Shown here piece by piece: positions 62,791 to 64,000 of a DNA stretch of 64,000 nt. Origin of the DNA: Mycolicibacterium setense (GTDB taxonomy: Bacteria; Actinomycetota; Actinomycetes; Mycobacteriales; Mycobacteriaceae); contig NZ_JTJW01000005.1 in assembly GCF_000805385.1 (NCBI RefSeq), positions 310,001 through 374,000 on the forward strand, written 5' to 3'. The position numbers and the translations under genes are program-made. Every line of letters begins with the position of its first letter. Positions within the stretch are counted from its first letter, which is position 1. The notes under the pieces are model-generated. The model saw only the letters and a list, made by a program, of their open reading frames with translations, was not told where the DNA came from and did not search any database.

Positions 62791-63654
62791 CTAGGCCAGG
62801 CCGAGCGGCCCGGCGAGTTCGGCCAGTGCGGGTACCAGTTTGTCCGGTGAGGTCAGTACTTGTACAGGAACATGGTCGGCGCCCGCGTCCACATGCTGGC
62901 GCAGCCGCGCGGCCACCTCATCCACCGTGCCATGCGCGACGACGGCGTCGATGAACCGGTCGCTGCCCGGTTTGGCCAGGTCCTCGTCGGTGAAACCCAG
63001 CCGCTTGAAGTTGTTGAGGTAGTTGGTCAGACCGAGGTAGATGTCGAGAGCCTTGCGGCCAACGGCCCGCGCCTTGTCCGCGTCGGTGGTGAGTACGGCC
63101 TTGTGTTCGGGGGCCAGGAACGCGTCGGGACCGATCAGCTCGCGGGCCTGCGCGGTGTGTTCCGGTGTGGTCAGGTACGGGTGCGCGCCGGCCGAACGTG
63201 CCGCCGACAGTTGCAATACCTTCGGGCCGAGCCCGGCGACGACCCGGCGGTGTCGCGGCACGCCGTACTCGTCGAGCTTGTCGAGGTAGTCGGTGAGGGC
63301 GTCGAGCGGCTTGCGGTATTCGCCGATCGCCTCCCGGTGGCCCACACCGATGCCCAGCAGGAATCGGCCCGGGTAGGCCGCCTCGATGCGATGGAACGAC
63401 TCGGCGACCGGGCCCGCGGCCGCGCTCCAGATGTTCACGATGCCGGTGGCCAGCTGCAAAGTGGAGGTGGCGGCCAGGATCGGATCGATCCACTCCAGCT
63501 CGGCGGGCGGCGATCCACCGGCCCAGATAGCGCCGTAGCCGAGGCCTTCGATGTCCCGCAACTGCTGCGGCGACAGCTGCTGGAACTGCGAATAGTGACC
63601 GAATGCACCGAACGTGCCGAAATCGGGCTTGGGTCCAGCTGGGGTCTGGGTCAT
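62791..63654 (-). CDS. LLM-class F420-dependent oxidoreductase (copy 2)
   Basis: 287 residues, clearly a duplicate of the adjacent gene: LATGIVNIWSAAAGPVAESFHRIEAAYPGRFLLGIGVGH and PYLTTPEHTAQARELIGPDAFLAPEHKAVL. ATG 63654 starts TQTPAGPKPDFGTFG; a longer upstream frame is not family-like. The two copies differ mainly at the N-terminus, where this one has an insertion (GAFGHYSQFQQLSPQQLRD) near the substrate end of the barrel. Confidence 0.87.
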   Translation of the reverse strand: MTQTPAGPKPDFGTFGAFGHYSQFQQLSPQQLRDIEGLGYGAIWAGGSPPAELEWIDPILAATSTLQLATGIVNIWSAAAGPVAESFHRIEAAYPGRFLLGIGVGHREAIGEYRKPLDALTDYLDKLDEYGVPRHRRVVAGLGPKVLQLSAARSAGAHPYLTTPEHTAQARELIGPDAFLAPEHKAVLTTDADKARAVGRKALDIYLGLTNYLNNFKRLGFTDEDLAKPGSDRFIDAVVAHGTVDEVAARLRQHVDAGADHVPVQVLTSPDKLVPALAELAGPLGLA

Positions 63655-63733
63655 GAACCTCTCAACTCGGCGCTCGCGGGCGGGTATTCCGAACCGATCA
63701 CACTGATTCTGGATCTGGCCGAGACCACAAGAG

Positions 63734-64000
63734 TCACTCCGATGCCGACGTCTCCGACGGATCCGACGCTTCGGGCGCGGGAGCCTGCAACGGCAACAGC
63801 ACGATGAAGCGGGTGTCGCCCGGCTTGGACTGCACCCGCAGATCCCCATGGTGCTTTTCCACCACGATGCGCCACGCCAGATCGAGGCCGAGGCCGGTGC
63901 CCTCACCGAACGGTTTGGTGGTGAAGAACGGCGTGAAGATCCGGCTGATGTCTTCGGCGGGGATGCCCGGCCCGTCGTCGCAGATCTCCACCCGGATCAT
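63734..64000 (-). CDS. Histidine kinase/ATPase domain protein (C-terminal end)
   Basis: The last ~89 codons of a gene that continues past the right edge. Visible are the N-to-G1 part of a HATPase domain (ICDDGPGIP), the F box (FTPFFTTKPFGEG) and G2 (TGLGLDLAWRIVVEKHHGDL), ending with a Glu/Ser/Pro-rich tail. Shape fits a NtrB-like or composite sensor kinase; partner domains are out of view. Confidence 0.85.
   Translation of the reverse strand: MIRVEICDDGPGIPAEDISRIFTPFFTTKPFGEGTGLGLDLAWRIVVEKHHGDLRVQSKPGDTRFIVLLPLQAPAPEASDPSETSASE

Overview
The window looks like the chromosome of a mycobacterium, probably a fast-growing, environmental (Mycolicibacterium-type) species. The DNA is GC-rich throughout, GTG starts and 1- or 4-base stop/start overlaps are common, and several promoters have a TANNNT -10 about 7 bases before a leaderless start codon. 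The gene order FGE - rplN...rplO - sppA ... PF04072 methyltransferases - secY-adk-map - sigL-rslA - MarR, followed by mmsA-fadE9-mmsB, matches the order I recall for M. tuberculosis Rv0712-Rv0753c, with different gene content in the gaps. No tRNA, rRNA, IS element, prophage or CRISPR array was seen.

Layout. 1-10.5 kb is accessory metabolism and regulation: the end of an SdsA-type alkylsulfatase, a large MalT/LuxR-type ATPase regulator, a Nudix hydrolase, an FAD amine oxidase-cupin pair, and three TetR regulators serving an MFS pump and a DUF2306 membrane protein. 10.6-16 kb holds a formylglycine-generating enzyme and the ten-gene spc ribosomal operon, with a strong promoter, a leader hairpin and a long terminator. 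16-18.8 kb carries an F420-type LLM oxidoreductase and SppA.

19-25.6 kb is a coherent but unassigned catabolic locus: an MHS-family importer, an FCD-type GntR regulator, two maleate-isomerase/Asp-Glu-racemase homologues, a D-2-hydroxyacid dehydrogenase, an amidase and a DUF3830 protein. A perfect GntR-type operator overlaps the -35 box of its divergent promoter. 25.7-29.4 kb is a tandem array of four PF04072 methyltransferases. 29.7-33.8 kb is secY-adk-map and sigL-rslA, with a recognisable SigL-type promoter.

34.6-39.1 kb is a tight four-gene cassette: TPP-dependent carboligase, SRPBCC protein, KAS III-like synthase with Asn in place of the catalytic His, and HisC-like aminotransferase. It sits, with one extra methyltransferase, between rslA and the MarR gene that I recall as its neighbour in M. 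tuberculosis. This is the best candidate in the window for an undescribed biosynthetic system. 39.7-44 kb has two lipoproteins, a NarL-type two-component pair and a HAD protein. 44-47.7 kb is the valine catabolic operon mmsA-fadE9-mmsB.

48-60 kb is again accessory: a secreted mycobacterial protein, a flavin monooxygenase with its own TetR, a fifth PF04072 methyltransferase, a MarR-controlled ABC exporter, an AraC-alpha/beta hydrolase pair, a TetR-EamA exporter divergent from a DmpA-type aminopeptidase, and a small secreted protein. 60-64 kb carries rmlC-rmlB for dTDP-rhamnose, two tandem LLM oxidoreductases and the end of a histidine kinase. All functional calls rest on reading motifs and on remembered family features; no database search was run.
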